Shown one piece after another: positions 35,112 through 47,079 of a stretch of DNA of 64,000 bases. The DNA is taken from positions 1 to 64,000 of the forward strand of contig NJFT01000213.1 in assembly GCA_002221725.1 (NCBI GenBank), written 5' to 3'. Under the pieces are notes generated by a model. The model ran no database searches and was not told the DNA's origin. It saw only the letters and a program-made list of their open reading frames with translations. Position 1 is the first letter of the stretch, and the number at the start of each line of letters is the position of its first letter. The DNA comes from Scedosporium boydii (lineage: Eukaryota > Ascomycota > Sordariomycetes > Microascales > Microascaceae). The position numbers were made by a program, and so were the translations under genes.

Positions 35112-36788
35112 CTAGCCCCGGTTATGCTTGGCCTTGGGCGGATCGGGCACGACTACTAGGCCCTTCGTACCCCGCAAGCCCATCTTGCCAACGGTGGACT
35201 TCGCAATTGATGGAGTTTCCGGTGTCATGAGTCCGTCCCTGGCGTACAAGTTGGCCTGCGCGACCAATCTCACGTTATCCCACTTCAGCCCCTTGAGATG
35301 GTTCTTATAGTAACCCAGCCAGCCCTGGTAAATCTTTGCCCTCTCCTGGATATCCATCTTCTCAGCAACACTGACAACCGCTTCGGCAGAGGAGAGATCG
35401 GCGTCGTGAGGTAGAAATGAAATCTCCTTCAGCGTCCACTTGGGGAACCATGCCTCGTCCTCGGAGATGATGAAGATGCCACGGCCTTCTGCACTCGCCC
35501 GCGCCGTACGGCCGATGCGGTGGATGTAGGATTCTTTTTCAGATGGTATCCCGACTTGGAACACGGTAGTGACGCCGGGAAAGTCCATGCCGCGGGCAAC
35601 TACGTCGGTGGCGACGAGGATGCCGGTCTTAGCATCGCGGTAATTGTTGGTGACCTTGGTGCGTTTATTCTGCGATATTCGAGAGTGGAGAACGGACACG
35701 GGAGGCAAACCTGGGAGCTCGGAGAGGATAGCACCGTAGAAATTGCCAAGAGCGGCCGTGGGGGCAAAGACGATTGCCTTGAAACCTTCGCTGCCGACTG
35801 TGTCCATCTCTTCGCGGATGGAGCCAACCATGGCGGCGGCTACGGAGGAAAACGTCGGCACGGTGATGAGAAATTGAGGCACGCGCTGATGTATATTAGC
35901 CTCACCGGCTGGGATGGTGGATATAAACTTGTAGCCGGGCGAGAGGACGAGACCGGCGACCTTGTCCACGTGGGCGGCGACGGTGGCTGAGAAGAGCATT
36001 CCCTGTCGACCCGTCTCAGATCGGTCAGGCAAACGCTTGATGATATCCTTTAGGGCCGGGAGGAAGCCCATGTCGAGTAGACGATCGGCTTCGTCGAGCA
36101 CGAGAGTGTCCAAGTGCTGGAAAGAGTCTAGCACACCCTCATTAGACATATGATCCAAGAGGCGACCGGGGGTGGCGATGAGAATGTCGCATCCCTGCAG
36201 AATCTGCTTCTCCTCGCGATCTTTGTTGGTTCCGCCGATGGCAACGCAGGTCCGATATCTTGGCAATCGCTGGAGCATACGCTTGGCCTCATTCCCAATT
36301 TGCTGAGCGAGTTCGCGTGTTGGCGAAATGACGAGAAGAGAAAGTCTAGCTTCAGATCCCCGGTTTCCGCTAATCATGGTCTGTAAGGCGGGGAGAAGGA
36401 ACGCAGCAGTTTTTCCGGTGCCGGTTTTCGCTTGGACTAGACAATCGGTGCGATTGGGAGGTAGGAGCTCGCGAATGGTGGCGGCTTGAACGGGCATCAT
36501 GTGATCAAACTTGAGATCCTCGGTGAGGGTTTCAATAAGGGTTGAGTGGACTAGATTAGTGCCCAACAGCTCAGAAAACCTTGGCGTATCCTGTGGAACG
36601 GGCTCGGCGAGAAGAGGCATCGCCACACCCTCCGCAATGGTCGTCGTCGGGGGCTCCTGTCGCGAAGATGTTGGGGCTGATGGGGAAGAATTATCCGGAT
36701 CGCGACGATGTGGTCGGCCCCCGCGCCGGCGACGCTTTTGCTTGTCCATAGCAGCCGTAGGAAAGAACTGGTCTCTGAATTGATGCAC
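35112..36788 (-). CDS. DEAD-box ATP-dependent RNA helicase, Mss116-like
   Basis: 558 aa in one exon. Helicase motifs occur in order: a Q-motif region near 95-100, AKTGTGKT (120-127, motif I), PTREL (156-160), TPGR (206-209), DEAD (232-235), SAT (267-269), then ATDVVARGMD and HRIGRTAR in the second RecA domain. The core and the approximately 120-residue C-terminal extension resemble mitochondrial Mss116-type helicases that remodel group I/II introns. The N-terminus here (QKRRRRGGRPHRR) is basic but lacks an obvious cleavable presequence, and the protein is shorter than typical Mss116 (about 660 aa). An unrecognised upstream exon or a non-mitochondrial role is possible. It is a housekeeping-type gene and an odd neighbour for the metabolic genes. 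Confidence 0.88.
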   Translation of the reverse strand: MHQFRDQFFPTAAMDKQKRRRRGGRPHRRDPDNSSPSAPTSSRQEPPTTTIAEGVAMPLLAEPVPQDTPRFSELLGTNLVHSTLIETLTEDLKFDHMMPVQAATIRELLPPNRTDCLVQAKTGTGKTAAFLLPALQTMISGNRGSEARLSLLVISPTRELAQQIGNEAKRMLQRLPRYRTCVAIGGTNKDREEKQILQGCDILIATPGRLLDHMSNEGVLDSFQHLDTLVLDEADRLLDMGFLPALKDIIKRLPDRSETGRQGMLFSATVAAHVDKVAGLVLSPGYKFISTIPAGEANIHQRVPQFLITVPTFSSVAAAMVGSIREEMDTVGSEGFKAIVFAPTAALGNFYGAILSELPGLPPVSVLHSRISQNKRTKVTNNYRDAKTGILVATDVVARGMDFPGVTTVFQVGIPSEKESYIHRIGRTARASAEGRGIFIISEDEAWFPKWTLKEISFLPHDADLSSAEAVVSVAEKMDIQERAKIYQGWLGYYKNHLKGLKWDNVRLVAQANLYARDGLMTPETPSIAKSTVGKMGLRGTKGLVVVPDPPKAKHNRG

Positions 36789-37177
36789 GATAGACAGGCT
36801 TGACTTAGGGGGTGTGGGGAAAGGAAAATGAGAAAGGGTCGGTTGAAAAGAAGGGAAGTTGAAGTTTCTGTTTGTCGACGAGACAAAGGAAAAGCATGAT
36901 TGTTGATTGATCTGTCAGACGCACAACGGGTAGGATTACATAAGACTCTTCTCAAGTTGTGGTGACACAATACTAGGAGTCTTGAGCTAAGAACGATGTA
37001 AAACAACCACTTGGTGATTCAGATAAAGCTGAATATGTCTCTTGGTATTTGTTTTCTCAAGCGCCTAGGTATCAGTAAATATCAGACAGGGAGGCAAAAG
37101 GGTTGAGTTGAAATTTCTTTTTCTTTTTCCTTTTATATTCGCCTCCTCTCTTCCTCCACCATTGTCAATTCTTGACA

Positions 37178-38580
37178 TTACGGCGTTTCCACCATCAAGA
37201 GTCCCTCATCCCATGGCCTCCATTCCTGGTTGTCGTAGCTCGCCATGCATTTAATCTTTTCAGGAGGACCACTTTTCCATTCAATGACCGGCATGTCATC
37301 TGGTTCCTCCTCAACCCATTGGGAAGCGTATCCTTTTAAGGCCTTAATTTTAATCGCGTGTTCATTGTCGTACTCAAGATTGACGCTAGGGATCACAGCG
37401 ATCTTGCCAAATCCCGCATGCCACAGGTCCTTACAAAAGAGTTGTGGCTCGCCCTGGAAACATTCTTCAGGAAATGGAGCACGGAACCGGATGCCTTTGT
37501 CCCACAGAGGACGAGCAGTGAACACGGCAGCGCCGTTCCAACAGGAGAATACTTGGAAGGGACTGTGACTTTGGAACCTTATACGATCCTCTGGTGAGTT
37601 CCAGAACAGATTCCATGCCGAATCCCAATTTCCGTCGGGTGGAATCTCAAAAAACGAGTCGCCTGTGATGGTACGAGCAACCCAAATATCGTAAAAGGTC
37701 GGATGGGTTCCGACGTACGTCCAATCAAAGCCGCAAGTCATATCCGCGCCGATACGTTGCCTCTGGTGTACCAGTTCGAGGATGTCCTCAGGGCAGATGG
37801 CCACATCATTCAGAAAGAGGACTGTTGTTTCGGGGTTAAACCCGACCTCGTTGCTTATCAGGGGCTCAAGCGCGAGATTCCGAAGCGCCGCGAGGTCACC
37901 AATACGATCGCCGCTGGTGGAGGGGTTGATATCGCTACGGAGAAAATGATATTGCGCACCGAGAGCCTCGATTTCCTTCCGGAGCAGGCTAAGAACCTCG
38001 GATGTCCCGTCCTGGGAATTACCCTCGACGATTGATAGAACGCAGTGGCGTGGGCCAAGAAACCGCACCACCTCGACAATGGATCCCATCAGCCTGGGTA
38101 ATAATGTAATGATTTCTCGTAGATCGAGAGCAAAAAAGTAGCTAGGCCCTTTGGAGGATTTTGGCTTCAAATAGTTGTATCGCTTAGAGTTGAGACGCGG
38201 ACAGGTCAGTCCCTCCAATTCCCTGTTGTCGGGACCCATGATAGCATGTAGGTACATCGTTACGTTCTCGACGGTCGGACGTGTGGTAGGGGACTCAGAA
38301 CTGGAGTTTGTCGGCCGCTGCTCGCTCGTAGGTGTGGACTCTGTTGTAGCTTCCGTTGCGCCGGGATCGAGGTATCTGGTAGGTTGGGAGATGGAGCCTA
38401 GAAATGGGTAGATTAGCAAGTGTGTTTGAGGAAGCAACTGCTTGGTCTTTTCTCAGAGAGCTTACGGAGAGTGTGCGATGTTTTCGAGAGGAGCTCGTAG
38501 TAGGATAGGAGGAGGAGAATAACCAAGAGAAAACCGAGAGCAGAACGGCGTCGAAGGGCCCTCAGAGTGGACCAGCCCAT
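37178..38580 (-). CDS. GT69-family glycosyltransferase (CMT1/CAP59-like)
   Basis: Exon 1 (38,466-38,580) encodes a short cytosolic tail and one membrane anchor (Leu-rich, residues about 15-28). After an intron starting GTAAGC and ending TTTCTAG, exon 2 (37,178-38,397) gives a total of 444 aa. Phase is preserved across the junction. The lumenal domain has the pattern of alpha-1,3-mannosyltransferases of the Cap59/Cmt1 family: FFALDLREI, LSIVEGNSQDGT, FLNDVAICPEDI, then CGFDW and SCWNGAAVF. These type II Golgi proteins transfer mannose in cell-wall, capsule or glycoprotein glycan synthesis. The stem (residues about 40-80) is Ser/Thr/Pro-rich. No disruption is visible. Confidence 0.85.
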
Positions 38581-39105
38581 GGTCAGTCAGGATGGAGTCT
38601 CGAACTTTTGCCTCCGGCGGCAGGCCAAGAGCGCGTCGCGTGTTTATATCAGGTGAGATTCGGGAGCATACAGAGTTGGAGAGCTGCGAATCTGGAGGAG
38701 TGTCATTTTTGAATTGCCGCTCATTACTCAAGTCATCTTCTCGTTAAGCGCCCTCGGGCAAGGGGTTTCATTTCATCTCCTCGGATTTTCAACTAGCCAA
38801 TTAGAAGCCGAGGTATCCTGTTTTGGTAACACAAGGGCATCGTCACGCGCATGAGAGGTGTGATATGCTTTGTGATTGGGCCATATTTCAGGAGGGAAAT
38901 CAAAAAAAAAAAAGAAAAGAAAAAGAAGAGGAGAAAGTAACACAAAAACCAAGAGAGCCCTTTAGCCAAGAGCTTAGAAATCTCGCTCGTGAACAAATAA
39001 CATCCTCCAACCTTAGTTCATCTCGCTCTTAAAGGTCTCCCTAACACGCTGGCCGCCGGGAACTGGCATACTGGGCAGCTTTTCCCCACGGAGCGAATAC
39101 CGATC

Positions 39106-40123
39106 ATGGCTTGCTGCCTTCAAAGAACCGCCTCCTTCCTTATCCAACTAGGATGGTTCTGTGCCGTCCTTGCTAGTCCTCGAGTCATTATCACCCCCGA
39201 AAATCTCCCTTCGGCCACCGGCCCAGCCACGATATCGAGTGTATTGCCGAACCTTGCGCAGAGGGAGTTGGAGCTCAAGATCAGGCAAGCTGGGAATTCT
39301 CTTGTGACGTGCGGATACCTGAGTGGGGATGAGAAGCATCCTCGGTCAGCGGCCCCTGGGTTCAACTGCCGCGTGGACACCCAACGAGGTCTCTGGGGAT
39401 TTTGTCCAACCACTGTCATCGCCGCCAGTGATTGTGGACTTGCGGGCAATTGCATTGATAAACACAGCTGTTCCCGGGGATGCGGCTTGGCTGGAATCCC
39501 TGGCATTACGACCTTCACTTGGTAACATAGACCACCTCTCTTTGCTCTCACGGTCAGCCCGCTCCAAATTGGCGATGGTACTAACTCTCTTCGGATGCAG
39601 TGGCTCGAAGGAGTTTTGTTCGACCGCGATTCTTGCCCTCGGCACCGACGCACATTTTTCGTACATCGCATGCGGCCAGGAGGCCATCACCGAGACGTAT
39701 TTTCCCTCCCCGACTCAGGCGGCCGATACCACGACAGACTCATCCCCCAAAAAGTCCCCATCGAGTGTAGAGTCTACCAAGCCAACCACAGCGGCGTCAA
39801 CGTTTCCTGGCGCGAGTGCATCCAACTCGAGTCAAACGGCCGACACTGAGACGAGCCGATCTGATAATGGACAACCGAGCAATACAGGCGCCATCATTGG
39901 CGGTGTCATTGGTGGGCTGGCACTGATCTGTATTACGACGGTGGCCACCCTGTACCTTCTACGGCGCAGTCGGAATAATCACGACGCGATACCAGGAGCT
40001 ATAAAGGAGAACAATACCCACCAATCAATGTTGGCCACTCCAGCTGCCGTACCGTTGAAGCCGGAAACCGCCTGGGAGCTGGAGGGGAAACGGCACGAGA
40101 CGCCGACAGAGCTGCCAGGATGA
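39106..40123 (+). CDS. Cys-rich, Ser/Thr-rich single-pass membrane protein
   Basis: Exon 1 is 39,106-39,521 and exon 2 is 39,601-40,123. The 79-bp intron (GTAACA...TGCAG) restores the frame, giving 312 aa. The order is: N-terminal signal peptide, extracellular domain with about a dozen Cys (GFNCR, GFCPTT, DCG, NCID, CSRGCG, then GSKEFC), a Ser/Thr/Pro-rich stalk (residues about 185-235), one membrane helix (IIGGVIGGLALI...) flanked by basic RRS, and a cytosolic tail. The layout matches fungal type I 'mucin-like' surface proteins such as wall-stress sensors. I cannot name the domain. Confidence 0.7.
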
Positions 40124-40863
40124 AATTCGACCCATTTTTGTTATAGCAGCGCATATTGCCAACAAAGCTCGCAATATTAAGAGGCGAGTCGATGGTCTTG
40201 AAGAGTATCTGGCAGAAATTACCTGGAGAGTAGCCCCGTCCAGAGACTGGAGACTCCCTTCGAAGCCGACAGGGCTAAAATTCCTCTTCGGAGATTGTCT
40301 TTCTCGCGGCTTTGTACTACTTAGCGTTGGTAGGTTCTTTCGAACGTGACGTGGTGCTTGGATCGGATTCGAGACGCTGGATTGTGAAAATTGGAGAGGT
40401 CCCATAATTAGAACATTCCGAGCAAACGTCCACAACCCGAAACGAGATGCAGAAAAATACAAGTGCCGCCAGCCTGGGGATTCGTAAATGAAATTAAACT
40501 ACGGCACGATCGTTTGTATTTTTTGTTATCCTAATCTTTGGTGAGCCACGCAAACCAGGCATTTGCCAGCTCGCCCCATTCTCTTTCCCGGCTAGCCCCT
40601 CCCGGTCTTCTTGCTTCGGAATCCTGCGGAGAATCCGAACGCGGAGGACCGCTCTGACCTTTCTAGTTAAATCTTTGCAACTGGGTAACATACGCTCCCC
40701 GCTGTCCAGAATGACCTCTCGGGTTTCTTGGTTTTGAATGTTGATAAATAGTCTGCCCTCCTCCCGTTCGGGAATGTCTTCGGCGTTTGCGCCACCATCT
40801 GCAACAAACAATTCGAAAGAAATTTCGACCCCTGATCCCAACCCGTCCACTTTCCCATCAATT

Positions 40864-41682
40864 ATGTCAGGGAGTGTAATGGCGAAACCATCCGCCTCGG
40901 ATCGTGCAATCTCAATGCCTTCAGTCTCCCCAAGTTTGCTGGGAAAGATTGCCGTAGTATCCGGCAGCTGCAGTGGCATTGGTCTCGCTATCGCACAAGA
41001 GCTCAGCTCACGGGGCGCCCATGTCGTTATCAATTACCCCTTTGCTGGTCTCTCAATGGAGGCATCAACAGTTGCTGCCAGCCTACCGGGACCTAATCTT
41101 GTGGTCGAGGCGGACCTCAGCACTGTCGACGGTCCAAGAAAGTTAGTCGAAGCAGCAGTCCGGAAGTACAAGCAGATCGATATCCTCGTGAACAATGCCG
41201 GCGTAGCCGTCAACCTTCCGCTCGAGGAACATACGCTAGAACACTGGGACGCATTAGTCAATCTCAACGGCCGCGGCACGTACCTCCTCACACAAGCAGT
41301 TCTGCCATATCTCAACCGTGGCAGTCGTATCGTCAACATCTGCTCAGTGAGCTCTCGCGGACCTCCCCCTCTCCAGACCATCTACGCGGGAACGAAAGGG
41401 ATGGTGGATTCATTTACTCGCGTTTGGGCAAAGGAATTGCCCCCGAAGTACGGCTGTACAGTCAACGCTGTCTCTCCCGGCCCAGTTGCGACAACCGCTT
41501 TTACAACGCTCGGGGAGGACGTGATGAAAGTGCTTGGACCTACCATTGAGGCAACTCCAGTTGAGAAGAGGATGGGTCGACCCGAGGAGGTCGCTTTTGC
41601 GGTTGCCTTTCTTTGCGAGGATAGATCACGATGGGTGAACGGAGAACACTTGTTTGTCAATGGCGGCCTGTTTATTGATTAA
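40864..41682 (+). CDS. Short-chain dehydrogenase/reductase (classical SDR), copy A
   Basis: An NAD(P)H-dependent oxidoreductase of about 267-272 aa. It has SGSCSGIG (glycine-rich cofactor loop, TG replaced by SG), NNAG (structural motif), a catalytic Ser in the CSVSS segment, YAGTK (YxxxK catalytic pair) and VSPGPV after it. The VINYPF segment after beta-2 and the RGA before it resemble fungal polyketide ketoreductases such as the tetrahydroxynaphthalene/versicolorin group (family-level inference). The frame is open further upstream. I start at 40,864, and the ATG at 40,879 in better context gives 267 aa; the paralogue at 50,161 (270 aa) supports a start here. A paralogue of this enzyme lies 9 kb away in the same cluster. 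Confidence 0.85.
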   Translation: MSGSVMAKPSASDRAISMPSVSPSLLGKIAVVSGSCSGIGLAIAQELSSRGAHVVINYPFAGLSMEASTVAASLPGPNLVVEADLSTVDGPRKLVEAAVRKYKQIDILVNNAGVAVNLPLEEHTLEHWDALVNLNGRGTYLLTQAVLPYLNRGSRIVNICSVSSRGPPPLQTIYAGTKGMVDSFTRVWAKELPPKYGCTVNAVSPGPVATTAFTTLGEDVMKVLGPTIEATPVEKRMGRPEEVAFAVAFLCEDRSRWVNGEHLFVNGGLFID

Positions 41683-42196
41683 GCAGATGGCGTGGATATC
41701 ATTGTATTGATGCTAGAAAGATTCTTGTTGCAGCGACCCTACAAGAATATTAAATAACCTCCGATTAGACACTGGGGGGTTGCGAGCTTGATATCGATTT
41801 TGCCCATTTTTGATCCAGTTTCATTGTCCTCGCTGCCATTCCATTGGCATGCCAATTAGTCTAGAGTGCTGCATTCCTTTTCAACTGAGTTCTGTCAGAA
41901 GAGGCTCCTAAACCGGTTTGTTCAGTAGCTCACTTCCTAATACATCAGCAGTCAGAGGTCTTAGCCCATAGCAATGGAAGAATATTCCTGTCAAGTTTTA
42001 GGAGCTTCACAGAATATTATGGGCTAGTAACGAAGCTAGAGCTAAGTGGTAGGTTGATTAATTTGAGATATTGAGGGCACTATGAAATCTTTAAGCCTGC
42101 TTTCAATCTGCCCTCGCAAGAATATTCTTCCGTCTTGCTTTCTTTCATCCCACCCTCACCCATATCACAGGATCCTCGTCACTTCCCGTAACATGC

Positions 42197-44102
42197 TTAC
42201 TCGCCAACTTCACGGTCGGCGTTCCAGTGAAGGAATTTCCTCACCCACTGCCACTTCCACGAAGCCTGGCGAAGTTTGTCCCCCCAAATGTAGAATAGTG
42301 AGGTAGACAAAAACACCGCTGCCGAGACACCTGCAAGAATAGAGAACACTGTAATGTATCCATCCCTTCGGATCCACAAGTCCGCATAGAAGCTGAGTAG
42401 AAATCCAAAAATGGCTATAGATGCGTGGTCAGAAATTCCTGTAGTTAATATGCGAGGCAATCGGGACGACGGAGGGCATGTTCATTCTTTCTATTTACCT
42501 TTGAATACAGATTGTGTAATGATAACCTCGCCGGCGATTGGCCGGTACGAGTCGATAATGTATACTAGGCCAATGTTGTTCGATTGGACGATGGTGAAAT
42601 TGACTGTATAACCGTTAGTGCTGAGATATGCAGCTTTTCAACAGTGGTTCAAATTATTTACTCACCAAGTCCAATGCCAACAGTGGCGCACATCCAGTGC
42701 AGTTTCTTCCCGAAACCAAATCCATATAGTAGACAGGACAACGGCCCGGTGACCAAGCTGATGGCCATGGCAGGCAGGCGCATCTCAGGGGTACGGACAC
42801 CTCCATTCCTGAGCGTCAGCTTGTCAGCAACCCAGTCTCCTGCATGTCCGCCCCAGAAAATGCCGACCAGAGAGCCGACGATGCTAGCAATAAAGGTCAA
42901 CCCTGCTTGCCACGTCTCGAAGCCATAGATCTCTGAGAAAGCGCTGGAGAAGCTGGCTGAAAGTACCACAATCATGCCTATCGTCATTGTGTTAATCAGA
43001 GTTGCCCACAGAAGCGCCGGGAGTACGATGGCTGCGATAGGACGGAAGGCTAGGTCAACCAAGCGTTCCCTTGTGTACGTTGTTGTAAAGACCTTCAAGT
43101 CCTGCACGAAAGTCTTCCTCTGAGGCGGAAATCCCGACTGGGATAGTGTTTCGATGTTCTCAACGCGTTCGTCTTTCAGGTCGCTCGTCTGGGACTTGCC
43201 AGAATCAATGTTAGGCGCTAGAACGGGCTCCCCAGTGAGAACGTTTATCTGTCTGTTATAGTTCGTCTCGGGGAAGGTGAAAAGAACGAGGAGAGTGCAA
43301 ACGCCAATCAGAGCCGTAAACACCCAGTATATCATGCGCCAGCTGTGGTGCATGGTGATGAGACCGGAGATTACGACGCCGACGCCTACGCCAGCCGATA
43401 AGGCACACGTGTAGATCCTGTTGTTGGCCCATTAGCGACCATACGCGCAATTAAACATGGGGAAGGATGTGCTGACACCATGACGCGTCCACGTTGGTGG
43501 AGGAAGAAGATGTCGGTGAGGGTCAATGGTGCGATGACCTCGGGAGATGCGATTGCAGTTCCAAGAAGAATCCTAGCCGCAAGGGCACTCGGAAATGTCT
43601 TTGCCGCTCCACACCATACACTACAGCCCGTCATGATGAGGAAAGAGACAACATATGTCGGCCTCCTGCCGTACTTGATTGCAATCGGTACCCATATCAA
43701 GTTTCCGACGCCCATCATGAGAGAACATGCTGTCTGCAGGAAGGATACGGTAGAGATATTCGCAGCGACGTTCTCTGGCCCATAGAATTCGGCTGTAATC
43801 GGTCGTAGAGCCACGGCCGGACCGACAGCAAGGCAATGGGCTAGAAAGATGCTAGTGCAAGAAAGGCCGAATATGTAGCGTTTCCGAGCATCGGACCTGT
43901 CACTAAATTAGATCTTGGTGCTAAAGTAGTCTCACGATTGGCAGCGGACTTGCCAGTTCAGTGGGTCATTTGGATCATCAGACGGCTTCGGCACTAGAAT
44001 CCTCTCGTTTGTAGCGCCATCAAGAAGTTGGATTGTACCTAGACTCTGTGGCTGCGGTGCCGAGTTCTTCTCTCCCTTCTCGTGCGGGAACTGGGACTCC
44101 AT
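42197..44102 (-). CDS. MFS drug/metabolite transporter (DHA-like), possible frame break
   Basis: Exons are about 43,936-44,102, 43,479-43,896, about 42,664-43,416, about 42,502-42,602 and 42,197-42,430. They encode an N-terminal hydrophilic tail, DPNDPLNW (typical of fungal DHA1-type MFS), then about 12 membrane helices with a long central loop. GRRPTYVVS is the A-motif-type cytosolic loop. The final exon is rich in Trp and basic residues. The junction between exons 2 and 3 (around 43,417-43,478) does not keep phase with the consensus GT and AG that I can see, so either a 1-nt indel or a nonstandard splice occurs there. The role is probably export of a metabolite or toxic intermediate of the neighbouring enzymes. 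Confidence 0.78.
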
Positions 44103-45081
44103 GGTGAGCGCAGAGAGATGGCTACACAACAGAACGCTTGACTCGTTTCAGATTTGGCGGGCGAGGCGCGAGGTCGTTTCGGGGACTTGAGGATGTCTAC
44201 TACAGTGGGGAGGAGGACCGAGAACGAACAAGAAACATCCCTTGACCATAAATGATCCTGTTCCTCGAGAAAAGAAAATAAAATAAATAAATAATAAAAA
44301 AGAAAGGGGGTCACTTATTCGTGAACCAGGAATCTGGAACCGAGCTGGGAATGGTCAGTATCGGAATTCCCGAAAGAGCACAGGCTTTGCGGGGAAAATA
44401 AGCTGCCCCATGGGGTAATATCCTACCCTAGCGGCAGAAGAGGTTAGTGTCGTTCGCCGATGTCTAGTGTACCAAGTACCCTGAAGAGGCGACGGCATCT
44501 TATCATTGGAACATGGGCCAGAGGAGGATGATGGATACAATTGATGTGTCACGATCCGATGCCGAAACGCCGAGGCCAGGGACAGGGAGTCTGACGCACC
44601 GTAGGGTTATAGAAGAGAAACCGAGGAGTCTAGCCAAGCCACCAGCTTCCTCGTCTCTACCGCGAACTGATTCCATCCTCTGAATGTCTCTTTTCGGAGC
44701 ATCGGGCGATGGGTTTCTGATCTGGCTCTAGGTATTTGCCATTAGAAAAATACCTGGTATAATAGGTAGCATACATTAATTACATACTGGACACTGGACG
44801 GCATCGAATCTGCTCATCTCCTGCGATGATGTTATTGTCATAATCCCGACACAGTCACAGTATGGGAAAAGCTCAACATTCTTGCAAGTATAACGAGGTG
44901 TCCAAAATTCGTATTTTTTAGTGTCGACTAGGCCCTAGCTTTACTACGAGACCCCTTGCAATCTTCTTTCCCTTGCCTCAATGTTGAAGCAAAATGGTAG
45001 GGGATGTTAATCCTGAGGTGGGGAACGGCTTTGCTGCCCACTTTCCTCGAATCCCGTCTGCATTCTCCAAATATTCATCAC
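44103..45081. other. Intergenic region, no gene seen
   Basis: About 1 kb between the starts of the MFS gene (minus) and the 3' end of the P450 gene (minus). It probably contains the MFS promoter. The only frames are short shadows. Confidence 0.5.
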
Positions 45082-47079
45082 TTAATACGTCTCGTGTGCG
45101 CGGATTGCAGCAGCCTGCCTGCATTCCCTCTCAATCAGGTCTTGATGCGCTTGGCTTCTGGGCTTAATGGCCACCTTGTAGGGTTCCTCCTTCGCGTCCA
45201 ATGTCAGCGGCTTGTCAACTACCACAGGATGAGATGGACACTGCTCGATATCAAAGCAATACACAAGTCGAGACACCGAGATGAAGAGGTTGCTGGCCGC
45301 AACATTATACCCGACACATAAGCGTCTACCTAAAGTAAGAGCGAAAGTTCATCGTTAGGTCCTATTTCAAATAAAATGATAGACAAAATTAAACTAGAGT
45401 AGGGAAATAGGCGTTTCCCTTACCAGCTCCAAAGCCAAGGTGGCCCTTAGTTATCTTATCAATGTCTTTGTCTAGGAATCGCTCTGGTTTGAATCGTTCT
45501 GGCTCACTGTATTCCTTCTCGGACCAGGAGATACCCCAGTTATTCCACGTTACGGCTGTACCCGCGGGAAGTCTATAACCCTCAAACTCATCATCCATGG
45601 TGAGAGCATGTGGAATCCCAGTCTGGGCGTTAGTTGGTCTACAGGAAGACCGGGGTTAGTCATGGCATGGAATGAAAAGACAGATCCTTACACCCGCCAT
45701 CCATCCTAGTCTTACCTCCAGCGAACAGCCTCCTTGATAGCTGCCTTGATCATTGGGAGTTTGTCGTAATCCTCAAATGACGGCAATCTCTCGGCATTGG
45801 CGCCGCAAACAACGTCCAATTCTTCCCTTGCTCTCTTAGTCCAGTCTGGATACATGGCGGTCCCGGCGATGAGAGACAAGAGGCTAGTTCGGGTAGTGTC
45901 TGTGCCTGCCTCAATAAGAGTTCCAGCAATAAATGCAATCTCGTCAGACGAGAATTTCTCTTCTTCGTTTGAGTGAATCAGCTCAGTCATGAAACAGGGT
46001 CGCTGGACTCCGCGTCGAACTCGGCCTTCGAGCTCGTCAATCAGTTTGCTGAAGACACTAAGCAGGAAGACATGTCAGTTCGCACAAGGCGAGTAATAAA
46101 TAAACAAAGCCAGAGCAGTAAAGACGGACACACACATCCACGCACAATGGAATGAAGAGGAGGGGAAAAGAGTAAATGACTATAATGCTGGTGAGAGGGA
46201 AGAGCAAAGGGTGAACAATAGACCTAAAGCGTACCTCGCTGTCCGTTGATACAGATCATCTCCTTTTCGCCTCCACGGCTGTAAACCTTTTAGCAATGGG
46301 ATGCGCGCCAAGATAGGAAACGCGTCAACGATCGAGGCACCTGGCATCATGTATGGAACGAACTCCTCTTGGATCTTATACACAGCTGACAGATTCTGAT
46401 CTCCGGGATCGGTTCGGCATCCGAAAATAACGCCCATTATTACGGAATTTGAGAAACGCCCCAGGGATAAATACCAAGTCTCAGGTTCATCTAACAGCTG
46501 GAACATCAAGGCGCGGGACTCTAGATCCTGGAAAGGCCTAAAGATGGCTTTCTGGCTGACGTTGAGGACTCTGTGCATAATCTTTCGCTGACGGCGCCAG
46601 TCGTCTCCGTATGGCATAAGCAATATGCGCTTCCCACCCGAAACAATATCGTGTGCCATAGTTAGGCTCTGCCGGGAGGAGTAGATTGTAGCGCGCTTAT
46701 CTAGCAACTCGTGGGCAACTCGACGGGAATTCAGAACCACCCAATATGTCCGGCCGAACTTCAAGGTGAACCTGAGTCATCCAACCTCATCATCAGATCG
46801 CTGACATTTCAAGAGCGATTGCTTTTCTTAGGACGTGACTCACATCTCGCCATATTTCTCCCCCAGCTGCTTGAGATACGGTCCTTGGTCTGATTTGGGC
46901 ATCTGGAATGTGTTGCCTACGAGTGGCAACCCGGGTACAATCGGCGGGAATCGGTACTTTCTTCTCACATTCAGATCTTCAAACAACAGCCAGCTGGCCC
47001 AGGTTGCACCCACCAATAACAGAGGTACAACGAGGTGTTTCACAGTTGTTATCACCAAGAAGAACAGGCCGAGATCCAT
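45082..47079 (-). CDS. Cytochrome P450 monooxygenase, OrdA-like
   Basis: Five exons, all in phase: 46,844-47,079, 46,235-46,771, 45,716-46,057, 45,424-45,638 and 45,082-45,329, giving 525 aa. The N-terminus has a membrane anchor (residues about 5-30) and the proline hinge PPIVPGLPLVG. The I-helix AGTDTT is at 308-313, ExxR at E367-R370, PERF near residue 425, and the heme loop FGAGRRLCVG at 441-450 with Cys448 as the iron ligand (the acceptor at TTTAG|GTAGACGC is required to build it). It resembles the fungal P450s annotated as O-methylsterigmatocystin oxidoreductase-like; the substrate is not deducible. It is divergent from the FMN reductase, with about 495 bp between starts. Confidence 0.9.

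Noticed and set aside
40494..41033. 179-codon minus-strand frame overlapping the start of SDR copy A
   Set aside because: It reads like a plausible protein in places, but it overlaps the well-supported SDR on the other strand and has no recognisable domain.
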